A stretch of DNA of 64,000 bases. It comes from Gammaproteobacteria bacterium. Its GTDB lineage: Bacteria; Pseudomonadota; Gammaproteobacteria; Chromatiales; Chromatiaceae. Location of the stretch: contig JAJRZI010000122.1 in assembly GCA_024275295.1 (NCBI GenBank), forward strand, positions 29,412 to 93,411, read 5' to 3'. This document shows positions 18,815-27,985 of the stretch, piece by piece; positions within the stretch are counted from its first letter, which is position 1; the number at the start of each line of letters is the position of its first letter. Made by a program: the position numbers and the translations under genes. Under the pieces are notes generated by a model. The model made no database searches. It was not told where the DNA came from and saw only the letters and a list, made by a program, of their open reading frames with translations.

Positions 18815-19561
18815 GTGGATCAGTTTATCCTGTTCATTATATCGTTGCTGGCCAACCTCTTTTCCGCCTTCTCCGGCGGTGGCGCTGGATTGGTACAGCT
18901 GCCTGCCATCCTGTTTCTTGGCCTGCCGTTTGGCGTGGCGCTTGCGACCCATAAGGTAGCGTCCGTTGCGCTTGGCCTGGGTGCAACCCTGCGGCATTGG
19001 CGCGAGGGTTCACTGGAACGGCAGTTTGTCATCTTCCTGCTTATAACGGGGGTACCTGGTGTCATCATTGGCGCCAGCCTTATCCTGCATGTTCCTGACC
19101 GTACCGCTGAGGTTGCCCTGGGTTGCCTGACCCTCGGATTAGGGTTGTATTCTGTATTGCGTAAAGCGTTAGGGCAAAACTATCAACCGTTACATCGGGA
19201 TCGTCAAGGCTTCCTCATTGGCGGCACTGGCCTATTTTTTATCGGCATCCTGAATGGATCCTTGACCTCTGGCACGGGTCTATTTGTCACACTCTGGCTG
19301 GTGCGATGGTTTGGACTCGATTATAAACGCGCTGTAGCCCATACGCTGGTGATGGTGGGAATCTTTTGGAATGGCGCCGGTGCAACAACCTTGGGCATGC
19401 TGGGCAGTATCCAGTGGAGTTGGTTACCCGCATTGCTATTGGGTTCTCTGATTGGGGGTTATTGCGGGGCGCATCTGTCAATCGTGAAGGGCAACCGCTG
19501 GATCAAGCGGGGATTTGAGATAGTGACGCTGCTGGTGGGTTCAAAGTTGATTATTGGGTAG
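18815..19561 (+). CDS. TauE/SafE family membrane transporter
   Basis: 248 aa, about eight transmembrane helices, beginning LFIISLLANLFSAFSGGGAGLVQLPAI; the glycine-rich FSGGGAG and the inverted-repeat layout are typical of TauE/SafE (DUF81) permeases, proposed exporters of sulfite, sulfoacetate or similar anions. The second half repeats the motif as ILNGSLTSGTGLF. The start codon is GTG 18815. Substrate is not readable from sequence; a sulfur-linked anion would suit a sulfur-oxidising lifestyle, which is inference. Confidence 0.9.
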   Translation: MDQFILFIISLLANLFSAFSGGGAGLVQLPAILFLGLPFGVALATHKVASVALGLGATLRHWREGSLERQFVIFLLITGVPGVIIGASLILHVPDRTAEVALGCLTLGLGLYSVLRKALGQNYQPLHRDRQGFLIGGTGLFFIGILNGSLTSGTGLFVTLWLVRWFGLDYKRAVAHTLVMVGIFWNGAGATTLGMLGSIQWSWLPALLLGSLIGGYCGAHLSIVKGNRWIKRGFEIVTLLVGSKLIIG

Positions 19562-19603
19562 GCATGAAGAGAGATAGCGATCAATATCTCTCCCCATTTG
19601 CAG

Positions 19604-20245
19604 CTATACCCCATATTGTTCACGGTAGGCCTGAATACGGGCCAGGGCATCCGCTGAATCTGGCTTTTCAGCCAGGTAGGCAATCAGGTGCTCCAGACGT
19701 ACGATGCTGGCCACCGGCATACCGTAGCCTGCCTCCACCTCATCAATGGCCGAACGATCCTGTTGGCCTCTCTCTTGCCGGTCAAGGGCGATGATGACGC
19801 CTGCGGGTGTGGCTCCATTCTCCCGAATGATCTCTACGGACTCTCTCACCGAAGTACCCGCAGAGATCACATCATCAATAATAAGTATTCGGCCTCGCAG
19901 AGGGCTACCCACAATATTGCCACCTTCGCCATGATCCTTTGCCTCTTTGCGGTTGAAGGCGTAGGGAATATCCCGGCCATGGTGATCCGCCAGTGCGGCG
20001 CAGGTCACAGCCGCCAGCGGGATACCTTTGTAGGCCGGGCCATAGAGCAGATCGAACGTGATGCCAGAATCCACAATGGCTTGTGCATAATAGCGCCCGA
20101 GGCGCGCCAGGCTGGCGCCGGTATTGAATAGTCCGGCATTGAAGAAATAGGGGCTGATGCGACCCGATTTCAGGGTAAACTCTCCAAACCGGAGTACGTC
20201 TGTTTCCAGGGCGAAATTTAGAAATTCACGTTGATAATTTTGCAC
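19604..20245 (-). CDS. pyrE: Orotate phosphoribosyltransferase
   Basis: 213 aa. It makes OMP from orotate and PRPP in pyrimidine synthesis. The PRPP-binding motif [14 protein letters not shown] (about 120), the flexible-loop residues [11 protein letters not shown], and the N-terminal [14 protein letters not shown] are all present. It is intact and of normal length, with a start at 20245. The gene is divergent from the AmpG-like carrier. Confidence 0.98.
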   Translation of the reverse strand: MQNYQREFLNFALETDVLRFGEFTLKSGRISPYFFNAGLFNTGASLARLGRYYAQAIVDSGITFDLLYGPAYKGIPLAAVTCAALADHHGRDIPYAFNRKEAKDHGEGGNIVGSPLRGRILIIDDVISAGTSVRESVEIIRENGATPAGVIIALDRQERGQQDRSAIDEVEAGYGMPVASIVRLEHLIAYLAEKPDSADALARIQAYREQYGV

Positions 20246-20308
20246 AAGCTGCTCCCAAGGTTATTTGGGTGCATTGTCTGCAGGATGGGGAAGGGTTGCA
20301 AGTCCAAT

Positions 20309-21832
20309 ATGGGACAAACTGATAATACGCACAGCTGGAAGCATACCTTTAAGGCATACGGGCACCCACGGGTGGTTACCATGCTGTTTCTGGGATTTGC
20401 TGCCGGGCTGCCTCTGCTGCTGATCTTTTCCAGCCTCTCACTCTGGCTGCGCGAGGCGGGGATGGATCGCTCTACAGTGACCTATTTCAGCTGGGCAGCG
20501 CTGGGCTACTCCTTCAAATTCATCTGGGCACCCATTGTTGATAAATTACCGATACCTCTGCTGACTCAATGGCTGGGGCGGCGGCGTGCCTGGCTACTGC
20601 TGGCCCAGATCTCCATCATCCTGGCGATTCTCTGGATGGCCTTCACCGACCCCACGCAGGCCTTGATGCCGATGGCCTTTGCCGCAGTGATGCTAGGTTT
20701 CTCATCAGCGACTCAGGATATCGTCATTGACGCCTATCGCATTGAATCCGCAGGGGAGGAGCTACAGGCTCTGATGTCCTCTTCCTATATCACCGGCTAT
20801 CGGATTGGGATGCTGGTATCCGGTGCAGGGACACTGAAGCTGGCAGCCTGGTTTGCGGGTGATCAGGGATATGATTATCAGGCCTGGCAGTGGGCCTATA
20901 TCTGGATGGCTGTTGCCATGGCCATCGGCATCCTGACCACACTGATCATTGCAGAGCCTGTGACTGAAAGCCGTACCAGCCGTTATCTCAACACCCTGGA
21001 TGATTACCTTCGATTCCTGGCACTGTTTGGTGTGACGGTCTGTGCATTTGTGCTGGTATTTGCTGGCGGTGGAGGGCTGGTACACCCACTTAAGCAGAAT
21101 ATGGGAGTCTTGGGTGGATTTTCTATTGAAGCGGTGAGGCTACTAGTGGCCCTGGGTAGTGCCTGGTGCACAGCCCGGCTAGCAATCCATGTTGGATTGG
21201 CGCGCAGGGCTGTGTTTCAGGAGACCTACATTGAGCCACTGGCTGATTTTTTCCAGCGTTACGGCAAAGCCGCACTGCTGCTATTGGCACTGGTTGGGTT
21301 ATACCGTATATCCGATATCGTGCTGGGCGCCATATCAAATGTTTTTTATCAGGATATGGGATTTACCAAACATCAGATTGCCGATATCACCAAGACCTTC
21401 GGCCTGATCATGACCATTGTGGGTGCTTTTTTAGGCGGTGGGCTATCACTTCGGTACGGGGTGATGCGTATTCTTTTTCTGGGTGCCTTTTTATCCGCAG
21501 CAACCAATCTGCTGTTTTTACTATTGGCACAATCCGGGCCGGAGACCTCACTGTTGGTTCTGGTTATTGCCGCAGATAATTTGAGCGCGGGTCTGGCCAG
21601 TGCCGCCTTTATTGCCTATCTCTCCAGCCTCACCAATATCTCATTTACTGCCTTTCAATATGCCCTGTTCAGCTCACTCATGACACTCCTGCCAAAGCTG
21701 CTGGGCGGCTACTCGGGTTCTATTGTGGATGCGATGGGTTACAGCAATTTCTTTTTAATAACCGCTCTGATCGGCCTGCCGGTGATGCTGCTGGTCTGGC
21801 TGGCGGGGCGGGAGCTGGCAATTAAACATTAG
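20309..21832 (+). CDS. AmpG-like MFS permease
   Basis: 507 aa from ATG 20309, 12-14 hydrophobic helices. The pattern is that of AmpG-type muropeptide permeases: MLFLGFAAGLPLLLIFSSLSLWLREAG, FIWAPIVDKLPIP, LGRRRAWLL, SATQDIVIDAYRIE and, near the end, YLSSLTNISFTAFQYALFSS. AmpG carries anhydromuropeptides from the periplasm to the cytoplasm for cell-wall recycling, and that is the best guess here. An upstream TTG at 20231 is open but lacks conserved sequence. The stop overlaps the convergent metW stop by 4 bp. Confidence 0.93.
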   Translation: MGQTDNTHSWKHTFKAYGHPRVVTMLFLGFAAGLPLLLIFSSLSLWLREAGMDRSTVTYFSWAALGYSFKFIWAPIVDKLPIPLLTQWLGRRRAWLLLAQISIILAILWMAFTDPTQALMPMAFAAVMLGFSSATQDIVIDAYRIESAGEELQALMSSSYITGYRIGMLVSGAGTLKLAAWFAGDQGYDYQAWQWAYIWMAVAMAIGILTTLIIAEPVTESRTSRYLNTLDDYLRFLALFGVTVCAFVLVFAGGGGLVHPLKQNMGVLGGFSIEAVRLLVALGSAWCTARLAIHVGLARRAVFQETYIEPLADFFQRYGKAALLLLALVGLYRISDIVLGAISNVFYQDMGFTKHQIADITKTFGLIMTIVGAFLGGGLSLRYGVMRILFLGAFLSAATNLLFLLLAQSGPETSLLVLVIAADNLSAGLASAAFIAYLSSLTNISFTAFQYALFSSLMTLLPKLLGGYSGSIVDAMGYSNFFLITALIGLPVMLLVWLAGRELAIKH

Positions 21833-22434
21833 CTCTCTTGTCGCTGGCAGCGATAGATCGCTATCTGTACCAATAGATTGGGTAGAAAGGTGATGGGGGC
21901 GCTTGCACGATGGGCATAATCCAGTATCACCTTCTCCTGAATCCTAATATTGCGTTGTCGGCAGAGTTGCTGAAAATCCTTGATGGTGCAGAGGTGTATG
22001 TTATGGGTTTCGTACCACTGCGAAGGCAGTGCACGCGACACCGGCATCTTGCCCTGTAGCCCAATCTGAATACGATTCTTCCAATAGGCGAAGTTGGGGA
22101 AGGTGACGATACCCTGCTTGCCAACGCGCAGCACCTCATGCAACAGGTGGTCTGGGAAATGCACCGCCTGTAGCGTTTGGGTCATGATGACATAGTCAAA
22201 GGCCTGATCATCAAAATCATCCAACCCCTTATCCAGATCCAGCTGGATAACGTTAACCCCTGATTGCAGACAGCTGACGATATTTCTGGGGCTGATCTCC
22301 AGACCATATCCCTCAACCTGACGCTCATCACGTAGTAGACGTAGCAGCGCGCCGTTACCGCAGCCAAGATCCAGCACGCGGGAGCCTGGAGTGATCCACT
22401 CTTTGATAATGGCCAGATCTGATCGCAATGGCAT
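21829..22434 (-). CDS. metW: MetW methionine biosynthesis protein
   Basis: 201 aa from ATG 22434, 4 bp after the metX stop; an earlier ATG inside metX (22461) is possible but adds residues outside the family. SAM-dependent methyltransferase-like fold: VLDLGCGNGALL (motif I), YGLEISPRN, FDYVIMTQTLQAVHFP. MetW is the standard partner of MetX in many proteobacteria and is needed for full homoserine acyltransferase activity in some. The pair is co-translated. Confidence 0.96.
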   Translation of the reverse strand: MPLRSDLAIIKEWITPGSRVLDLGCGNGALLRLLRDERQVEGYGLEISPRNIVSCLQSGVNVIQLDLDKGLDDFDDQAFDYVIMTQTLQAVHFPDHLLHEVLRVGKQGIVTFPNFAYWKNRIQIGLQGKMPVSRALPSQWYETHNIHLCTIKDFQQLCRQRNIRIQEKVILDYAHRASAPITFLPNLLVQIAIYRCQRQES

Positions 22435-22438
22435 CGCC

Positions 22439-23569
22439 TCAAACTCCAGCCATGTAGGCATTTAAAACATCGGTGTAATAGCTGTTTGGCAGGAGAAAGG
22501 CATCATGCCCCTCACTTGATTCAACCTCGGCATAACTGACCTGGCGCTGTGCATCGGTCAGCGCCTTGACGATCTCTGTTGAACGGGCCGGGGCAAAGCG
22601 CCAGTCGCTAGTGAAAGAGATCACCAGGAATCTGGCCTGGGTTTGGTTGAGCGCTTCAGGCAGGCCGTTTTCAAAATCAGCGGCCGGATCAAAATAGTCC
22701 AGCGCCTTGGTCATGAGCAGATAGGTGTTGGCATCAAAGCGCTCGACAAAGGAGCTGCCTTGATAGCGCAGGTAACTTTCCACCTGAAACTGCACATCAA
22801 AGTCATAGCTGAGTCGGCCTGTCTGAAGATCACGGCCAAACTGAGCGCGCATGGCATCATCAGAGAGGTAGGTGATGTGCCCCAGCATGCGGGCCAACAT
22901 AAGGCCACGGCGTGGGACTACATTGTATTCATAGTAGTGGCCGCCATGGAATTCAGGGTCTGACAGGATGGCCTGCCGCGCCACCTCATTAAACCCGATA
23001 TTTTGGGCTGAGAGGCGCGGGGCAGCTGCAATAATCAGGGCATGGCGCAATTGGTCGGGATAGTCGATGGCCCATTGAATAACCTGCATGCCGCCGAGGC
23101 TGCCGCCCACAACCGCAGCCCACTGATTGATGCCAATGCTATCCATCAGCCGTTTTTGGCTACTTACCCAATCCTTAACCGTGAAGAGTGGGAAATCCGG
23201 CCCATAAAATTTGCCTGTCTCCGGGTTTATGGTATTGGGGCCGGTTGAGCCTTTACAGCCGCCCAGATTATTTGGGCAGACCACAAAATAACGATTGGTA
23301 TCAAAGGCTTTTCCTGGGCCTATGTAGTTGTCCCACCAGCCGGGTTTGCGATCTTCCATGCTGTGATAGCCCGCTGCATGGTGATCACCGGAAAGGGCAT
23401 GGCAGAACAGCAGGGCATTATCACGCCTGGCATTGAGTTTGCCATAGGTTTCATAAACCAGATCGAAACAAGGCAGCGTTTGACCGCAGACCAGTTCGAT
23501 TGGCTCATCAAAATGTTCGGTTTGTGGAGTGACCAGCCCAACTGAATCGGCTGGTATTGACTTTGGCAT
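22439..23569 (-). CDS. metX: Homoserine O-acyltransferase MetX
   Basis: 376 aa alpha/beta hydrolase. The nucleophile Ser sits in GGSLGGMQV (about residue 148); the acid and histidine lie in [12 protein letters not shown] and [11 protein letters not shown]. It activates homoserine by acylation, starting methionine synthesis. Substrate choice (acetyl- or succinyl-CoA) cannot be read here; MetX enzymes of gammaproteobacteria with MetW can use succinyl-CoA. metW follows directly. A symmetric inverted repeat lies in its upstream region. Confidence 0.96.
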   Translation of the reverse strand: MPKSIPADSVGLVTPQTEHFDEPIELVCGQTLPCFDLVYETYGKLNARRDNALLFCHALSGDHHAAGYHSMEDRKPGWWDNYIGPGKAFDTNRYFVVCPNNLGGCKGSTGPNTINPETGKFYGPDFPLFTVKDWVSSQKRLMDSIGINQWAAVVGGSLGGMQVIQWAIDYPDQLRHALIIAAAPRLSAQNIGFNEVARQAILSDPEFHGGHYYEYNVVPRRGLMLARMLGHITYLSDDAMRAQFGRDLQTGRLSYDFDVQFQVESYLRYQGSSFVERFDANTYLLMTKALDYFDPAADFENGLPEALNQTQARFLVISFTSDWRFAPARSTEIVKALTDAQRQVSYAEVESSEGHDAFLLPNSYYTDVLNAYMAGV

Positions 23570-23589
23570 ACAGGATTCCGAGGTACTTT

Positions 23590-23620
23590 AAACCTAAATT
23601 CAACTGATTAATTTAGGTTT
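23590..23620. promoter_or_regulatory. 11-bp inverted repeat upstream of metX
   Basis: AAACCTAAATT and AATTTAGGTTT are perfect inverted copies separated by 9 bp, 20 to 50 bp upstream of the metX start. No long U-run follows on the metX strand, so it is more likely an operator or an mRNA hairpin than a terminator of the GTPase gene. The regulator is unknown. Confidence 0.55.
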
Positions 23621-23711
23621 CAAACAAAGGAGCAAGTCTAATTATTGCTTAGGCAGGGTGCAACTGCTCTTTCCAGGCCAAGATCTGTAATTGGTCGTGA
23701 ATATTGGACTC

Positions 23712-25685
23712 TTAAACATTGTTACTGACCAGCCGGGGTCGTGGACGTTCCTCATCTGTGATTGGGTAGCTTTGGGTCAGTCTGTTCTGCATATTACGCA
23801 GACTCGTCAGTTGGCGCGCCAGAACCCTGTACTCTTTTTCCAGCTCACTAATGCGCAGTTGCAGGGTATCTCTGGATTTACTGATTTTACGCAGATCTTT
23901 TAGCCTACGCTCCAACATATCCCGATGATCACGCATTTGGTACATCAGTGGTTGAAGTGCTGTATCCAGCCAGCTATCCGCATCCTCATTAGCTCTGACA
24001 AAAATATCACGCGCATTGTCTATGATGGTATTAAAGAAACGTTTTATCACAAAATGCTTGATATTGATCATTGTGGAGGTGCTGTTGCGGAATGCTTCAG
24101 CCTCTTTAAATAGTACCTTCAGTTCCAACCTGTACTTCATAATGGAGAACATCTTTGGCTGAATTGCGGCAAAACCATGATCACATTGAAAACGGTGATA
24201 TGCCATTCGAACCAGCTTGCGTGACTCCTCACTGTATTTGGTGACGTGTTGCATCTTGGTACGCAATTTTTCGAACAAACTCCGCATCTCGTTTTTGAGG
24301 CCGTGGGTAGTCCAGTTTTCCAGCATGTTTGCATGTGATTCTGTAATGAGCTGATCCAGTGCATCCAGATCCAGTGCGCTACGGAGCAGCGTTGCCTGCT
24401 CTTTAAGTTTGTGGCGGTTTACCTGAAACTGCTCGACATCATCCAGATATTTGGCCTTTTCAGCCTGTGATTTGCGCAGCAGGTGAACAATAATCTCTGT
24501 GCTTTCATTGCTGAGTGTTTTAAGTTCCTGATACTCTTTTTTAATCTGAGCCAGGTTGCTGGAAATAATGCTGCTGGCATCTTCCAAAAGCCCACAGATA
24601 TCGGTCGCTGTATTTTCCTGGAGTATCTTCTGTTTCTCTTGGAGGATATTGTCAGAGAGATAAACTTCAAGTTCAGGCAGGCCACTCTGGTGCAGCAGGG
24701 CATCATCCTGTTTTACCTTTGCCAGCAGCCCCTTTTGGGCCGATACAGGGAAGATAGTATCTTTATCAACACCCAGTATGGTCGCAACTAATGATTGCTG
24801 CCTTCTGATTGAGTTCTGGATGTCTGCTTTATCCAGCAACTCATCCCAGAGCATATCCACTTTATTCATAACAACAACCAATCCACGCTGACGGTTGCCT
24901 TGAAAACGTTTGATATGATGCTGCCACATCTGAAGATCAGAGCGGGTGACGCCTGTATCTGCAGCCAGTACAAAAAGTACAGCCTGCGCCTCTGGTAGAA
25001 GATTCAGTGTCAGCTCAGGCTCATGCCCCAGTGCATTGAGTCCAGGGGTGTCGAGTATGCTTAGACCCTGCTTCAGTAGTGGATGGGGGAAACTGATAAG
25101 TGCATGCCGCCAACGGGGGATTTCGACATGTGTGACTGGGGCAGAGCGAGCAAACTCCATCTCATCATCATAGAGTCCAAGCTGCCCGGCCTCTGCTACA
25201 GTGATGCGTTTGGTCTCCCCTACCTGGCTTAATGCCTCTTCAATCTGTTTGGGTGATTCAAGATTTAGAGGGTAATGAACCCACTCTGTTGCATCCTGCT
25301 TTAGCTCTGTGAGAGAAATATCCTGAAGACGGGTTTAGATTGGAAGCAGACGAATATAGGCAGCATCAACTGTATTATCGTAGAACAGTTCAGTCGGGCA
25401 CATGGTGGTGCGCCCTGGGGTTGATGGCAGAAGCCGGTGCCCGTAGTCAGCAAAAAAAATGGCATTGATAAGTTCAGTTTTGCCGCGTGAAAATTCAGCA
25501 GCAAAGGCAATGGTCAGTCGGTCTTCTTTTAACGTATTCAGACAGGATGCAATACGTCGATCTGTCTCTGGTGTAGCCATGCCATGCTTTTCAAGCCAAG
25601 GCTGGTATTCTTGAACGATTCGTATGAGTTTTACCTTCCATTGCTCATAGGCATGCAGTTGTTGTTTTAGATGGGTGATTTCCAT
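23712..25685 (-). pseudogene. Dynamin-like GTPase gene interrupted by an in-frame TAA
   Basis: The ATG at 25685 starts an N-terminal helical region and a P-loop (FAAEFSRGKTELINA, about 70). Codon 117 (25337-25335) is TAA inside YIRLLPI-stop-TRLQDIS; the same frame goes on for 540 codons without another stop. GTPase motifs G3 (ILDTPGLNALG) and G4 (VVMNKVDM) lie after the stop, so neither fragment alone makes a whole G domain. Long coiled-coil regions follow (about 310-640). The family I remember reads LLPIETR at this spot, pointing to GAA changed to TAA. ATG 25160 could restart a fragment without a P-loop. Dynamin-like proteins remodel membranes. As written, the gene is inactive unless the stop is read through. 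Confidence 0.87.
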
Positions 25686-25994
25686 GGGTGTATCATTGTA
25701 TTTTTTAAAGTAAAAGAGAACAGATCCAAACAATAACTATTAGCAATTCATGGGATTGTAGCACTGCTTTATCGTTATAGAATACTTTTTGAGGCTAACT
25801 GCACAAATATCTTAATAAAAATCTCCACCGCAAACGGACGGGGTATTAAGAATTCAGAAGAAAAGAGAAGCTTTCCGACTTCTGGCTTCTGACTACTGAA
25901 TTCCTGTTCATCAAAAGCATTATTACTATCTTCACTAACGCCACACCAAAAGTAGGCGCTTTAGGCGAGCGGCGGGAAATTAAACCCCAAAAGA
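25686..25994. other. Intergenic region with imperfect inverted and heptamer repeats
   Basis: No coding potential seen. GAATTCAG (25850-25857) and CTGAATTC (25896-25903) are perfect inverted copies flanking a purine-rich left arm and a pyrimidine-rich right arm, giving a long imperfect hairpin. The right arm reads CTTCTGG then CTTCTGA, a short 7-bp repeat. No open transposase or terminal-repeat pair was found. Confidence 0.4.
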
Positions 25995-26477
25995 TTAAAG
26001 CGCTTTGTAATGTTTATTCAGTTCTGCCGAAAGCATTGCAGTGGTTTGACACAGCTGCCGACCTCTACCACAAGCAGCTACCCCCTGAATATATCGAGTC
26101 AACTCATCATATTCCAACTTAGATAAGTTCATATACTCTAATCCAATATGATAACAATCTTTTGAAACACGCCGAATCTGAAACAGACGGCAGCACGTAT
26201 GAGTATTAATTGAAGCCCCCTCTGCCATGGGAAGTATCATTTTAATATTGACCTCGGCCGGCTGGCTTTTTTCAGATAACCGCTGGTTAACCGTCAATTG
26301 CTCAAATGTATCTCTATCTGTAACAATCAACAGCCCTGTGTGGGAGATGTTTTTTGTTATGGCATTAAAAACCAGACCACACTCTGCCTTAATCTCTATG
26401 GATAGGCTGACTTCAATACGGGGGAACCGCCTCCTGGTTGAAACAGTGGGTTGATTCATTGGCATGCTATATCCCAT
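25995..26477 (-). CDS. PilZ-domain protein
   Basis: 160 aa from ATG 26477 (a TTG at 26504 is an alternative). PilZ c-di-GMP-binding motifs are present: RRRFPR (about 12, RxxxR) and NISHTGLLI (about 43, matching [D/N]xSxxG). A beta-barrel pattern follows (VNIKMILPM, THTCCRLFQIRRVSKDCYHIGLEY). It is soluble and is probably a c-di-GMP receptor acting on motility, adhesion or polysaccharide. The window's GGDEF gene is decayed and its EAL protein degenerate, so c-di-GMP would have to come from other enzymes. Confidence 0.88.
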   Translation of the reverse strand: MGYSMPMNQPTVSTRRRFPRIEVSLSIEIKAECGLVFNAITKNISHTGLLIVTDRDTFEQLTVNQRLSEKSQPAEVNIKMILPMAEGASINTHTCCRLFQIRRVSKDCYHIGLEYMNLSKLEYDELTRYIQGVAACGRGRQLCQTTAMLSAELNKHYKAL

Positions 26478-26658
26478 TAACCACTTCACCTGACACTTGT
26501 ACAAACAAAAATCACGCCGCTTTTACTGTAATCGTAGATAAATAACGGTAATTATCTATAAGTTTCCTCCAAAATGGCCCACCTTTACGCATGAATTGTC
26601 GATTTCATCGCAAAATTATCGCTTTTTTCTCTCATTTAGCCCCCACCCCAACGCTGTT

Positions 26659-27471
26659 CTAATGTTGACAGTGGGTGCAATAGAAGCTGGAACGCTGGCC
26701 TATAACCCGTTTTACAATAGGACGACCACAGCGCAGGCAAGCTCTGTTTTCACGACCATAGACCAGAAGTTTTTGCGCAAAATACCCGGCACTTCCATCC
26801 TCATGGTGGAAATCTTTTAACGTAGTGCCTCCCTGAGCTATCGCCTCCTGCAACACCTGCTTAATCTCTTCAGCAAGTTGCATATAACGTCTTAGTGCGG
26901 TGCAATGACCGGAACGAACTGGATTGATACCCGCACGAAACAGCGATTCACTGGCATAGATATTCCCTACCCCAACAACCACCTTGCTATCCATAATAAA
27001 GTTTTTTACCGCTACCTTGCGATTACGTGACAGACGATAGAGATAATGGCCATCAAATTCACTGCTCAATGGCTCAGGCCCAAGATGTTGAATCAGTTTA
27101 TGTTTGGTTGGGTCGGCAGCTGTCCAGAGCAGTGCGCCAAACCGACGCGGGTCACGCAGACGTAAACACTTTTCACCCAGGAGAAAATCAACATGATCGT
27201 GTGACCCGGGCTGCGCATTTGCAGGCAGGATGCGCAAACTGCCTGACATGCCAAGGTGAATAATAATGGTGCCTTGCGTCAGGCGAAGAAAAAGATATTT
27301 CGCCCGACGCTCAACCGCCAGAATCCGCTGCCCTGGCAGCAACTGTTTTAACCGTTGTGGAATCGGCCAACGCAGACGCGGCTGCCGAATGACAATACCC
27401 TGAATGGCCTTGCCCAGCAGGTGCGGCTCAATGCCACGGCGAGTGGTTTCAACCTCTGGCAGTTCAGGCAT
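26659..27471 (-). CDS. mutM: Formamidopyrimidine-DNA glycosylase (8-oxoguanine repair)
   Basis: 270 aa. It removes oxidised purines such as 8-oxoG paired with C. Key residues are all visible: Pro2-Glu3 at the N-terminus (MPELPEVE), Lys in RRAKYLFL (about 58), the helix-two-turn-helix VGVGNIYASESLF, and the C-terminal zinc finger (CLRCG, then FYCTHCQH) with Arg in GQRSSFY. Full length. It starts 3 bp after the DUF4340 stop and is the last gene of the ABC exporter operon. Confidence 0.98.
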   Translation of the reverse strand: MPELPEVETTRRGIEPHLLGKAIQGIVIRQPRLRWPIPQRLKQLLPGQRILAVERRAKYLFLRLTQGTIIIHLGMSGSLRILPANAQPGSHDHVDFLLGEKCLRLRDPRRFGALLWTAADPTKHKLIQHLGPEPLSSEFDGHYLYRLSRNRKVAVKNFIMDSKVVVGVGNIYASESLFRAGINPVRSGHCTALRRYMQLAEEIKQVLQEAIAQGGTTLKDFHHEDGSAGYFAQKLLVYGRENRACLRCGRPIVKRVIGQRSSFYCTHCQH

Positions 27472-27474
27472 GGA

Positions 27475-27978
27475 TCATGGCGCTTCCGTTTTTTTTACGA
27501 AGTCATCCGCCTGCGCCATCAGGTGATGATGATAGCCATTGCTGATCAGATGCAGTTGATCACCAATACGCACATAACGCCGGAATTGTATGGGTTCATT
27601 ACCACCTATCTCTAACTTTATCTCATTTAACTGCAGATGGATTGGGGCCGGGTCAAGATCAAATTCAGCCAATCGCTCCTTAGGTATGGCAAACCGGCTA
27701 AAACTGCGGGTTGTGGTTATATCCAGTAGTTGCCGGATGCGCTGTTCATTGGCCGGTTGTTTATAGGGGTTTGTCATTTGCCAGCTACCCTGCTGTTTCT
27801 CCATGACCAGATCACGGCCACGGTTATCACTGATGCGAATAAAATAGACCTCTTCCGGTTTAAGATCAGTCAGTGGGATCTTTTCAGAAACCTGCTCTAT
27901 ACCCGGACCAAAATATACGGCTGATGCCAATAACAGAACCAGTACAAACAACCCCGGATTAACCATCTTGCGATTCAT
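27475..27978 (-). CDS. DUF4340-like protein of the GldG-type exporter operon
   Basis: 167 aa. An N-terminal membrane anchor (GLFVLVLLLASAVYFGP) precedes a periplasmic part with VYFIRISDNRGRDLVMEK, QGSWQMTNPY and ANEQRIRQLLDITT, the pattern of DUF4340 proteins that accompany GldG-like ABC subunits. It lies 7 bp after the GldG-like gene and 3 bp before mutM. Probably a periplasmic accessory of the exporter. Confidence 0.82.
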   Translation of the reverse strand: MNRKMVNPGLFVLVLLLASAVYFGPGIEQVSEKIPLTDLKPEEVYFIRISDNRGRDLVMEKQQGSWQMTNPYKQPANEQRIRQLLDITTTRSFSRFAIPKERLAEFDLDPAPIHLQLNEIKLEIGGNEPIQFRRYVRIGDQLHLISNGYHHHLMAQADDFVKKTEAP

Positions 27979-27985
27979 TCTGTAG

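Noticed and set aside
18719..18997. N-terminal extension of the DUF4124 gene
   Set aside because: The frame is open, but it overlaps the divergent transporter gene, is low in conserved sequence, and puts a good signal peptide in the middle of the protein.
25840..25905. Insertion-sequence remnant in the intergenic hairpin
   Set aside because: There is no transposase coding sequence or target-site duplication; the repeat is best described as an imperfect inverted repeat.
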